5,810 bases of DNA from Candidatus Coatesiibacteriota bacterium (GTDB lineage Bacteria; RBG-13-66-14): positions 1 to 5,810 of the forward strand of contig WJMB01000228.1 of NCBI GenBank assembly GCA_014728185.1, given 5' to 3'. Every line of letters starts with the position of its first letter. The stretch's first letter is position 1. This document shows positions 5,763 to 5,810 of the stretch, in pieces. The position numbers and the translations under genes were made by a program. The notes beneath the pieces were generated by a model, which had not been told where the DNA came from, made no database searches, and saw nothing but the letters and a program-made list of their open reading frames with translations.

Positions 5763-5810
5763 TGAATAGCCCGGGTTGTACGTGCAGGTTGTTGATGGAG
5801 GCAACGGAAC

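Overview
This window reads as chromosomal DNA of a GC-rich bacterium. The genes have clear Shine-Dalgarno sites, the promoters look sigma-70-like, and all three tRNA genes encode their 3' CCA. A cobalamin-dependent type radical SAM enzyme suggests anaerobic or microaerobic metabolism. The species or phylum cannot be named from these bases alone.

Layout. (1) Positions 1-1057 are visibly more AT-rich than the rest and hold no convincing gene. They contain several large imperfect palindromes (168-237, 264-339, 523-552, 969-1029), a back-to-back hairpin pair (635-671) and a four-unit 11-bp tandem repeat (676-719). (2) 1058-2494 on the minus strand is a complete rtcB (RNA 3'-phosphate/5'-OH ligase, 478 aa, catalytic residues intact). 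(3) 2495-2616 is a compact divergent regulatory region: an rtcB promoter on the minus strand and a near-consensus promoter on the plus strand that drives a tRNA gene. (4) 2617-3731 is a tRNA island on the plus strand: tRNA-Ser(CGA), tRNA-Ser(GGA) and tRNA-Ala(CGC), closed by a strong intrinsic terminator. The spacers around the two serine tRNAs hold five copies of a modular repeat (short variable-sequence hairpin plus a conserved core of about 65 nt). (5) 3885-5729 is a two-gene plus-strand operon: a 77-aa protein of unknown function and a 519-aa B12-binding radical SAM protein.

How the parts may work together. RtcB seals broken RNAs, tRNAs included, and here it fires back-to-back with a tRNA-Ser gene, so a tRNA-repair link is natural but not shown. 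The most unusual signal is the hairpin-plus-core repeat family. Its hairpins keep their pairing while changing sequence, and two of them start at the base directly after the CCA of each tRNA-Ser. The radical SAM operon looks independent; its substrate cannot be read from the sequence.
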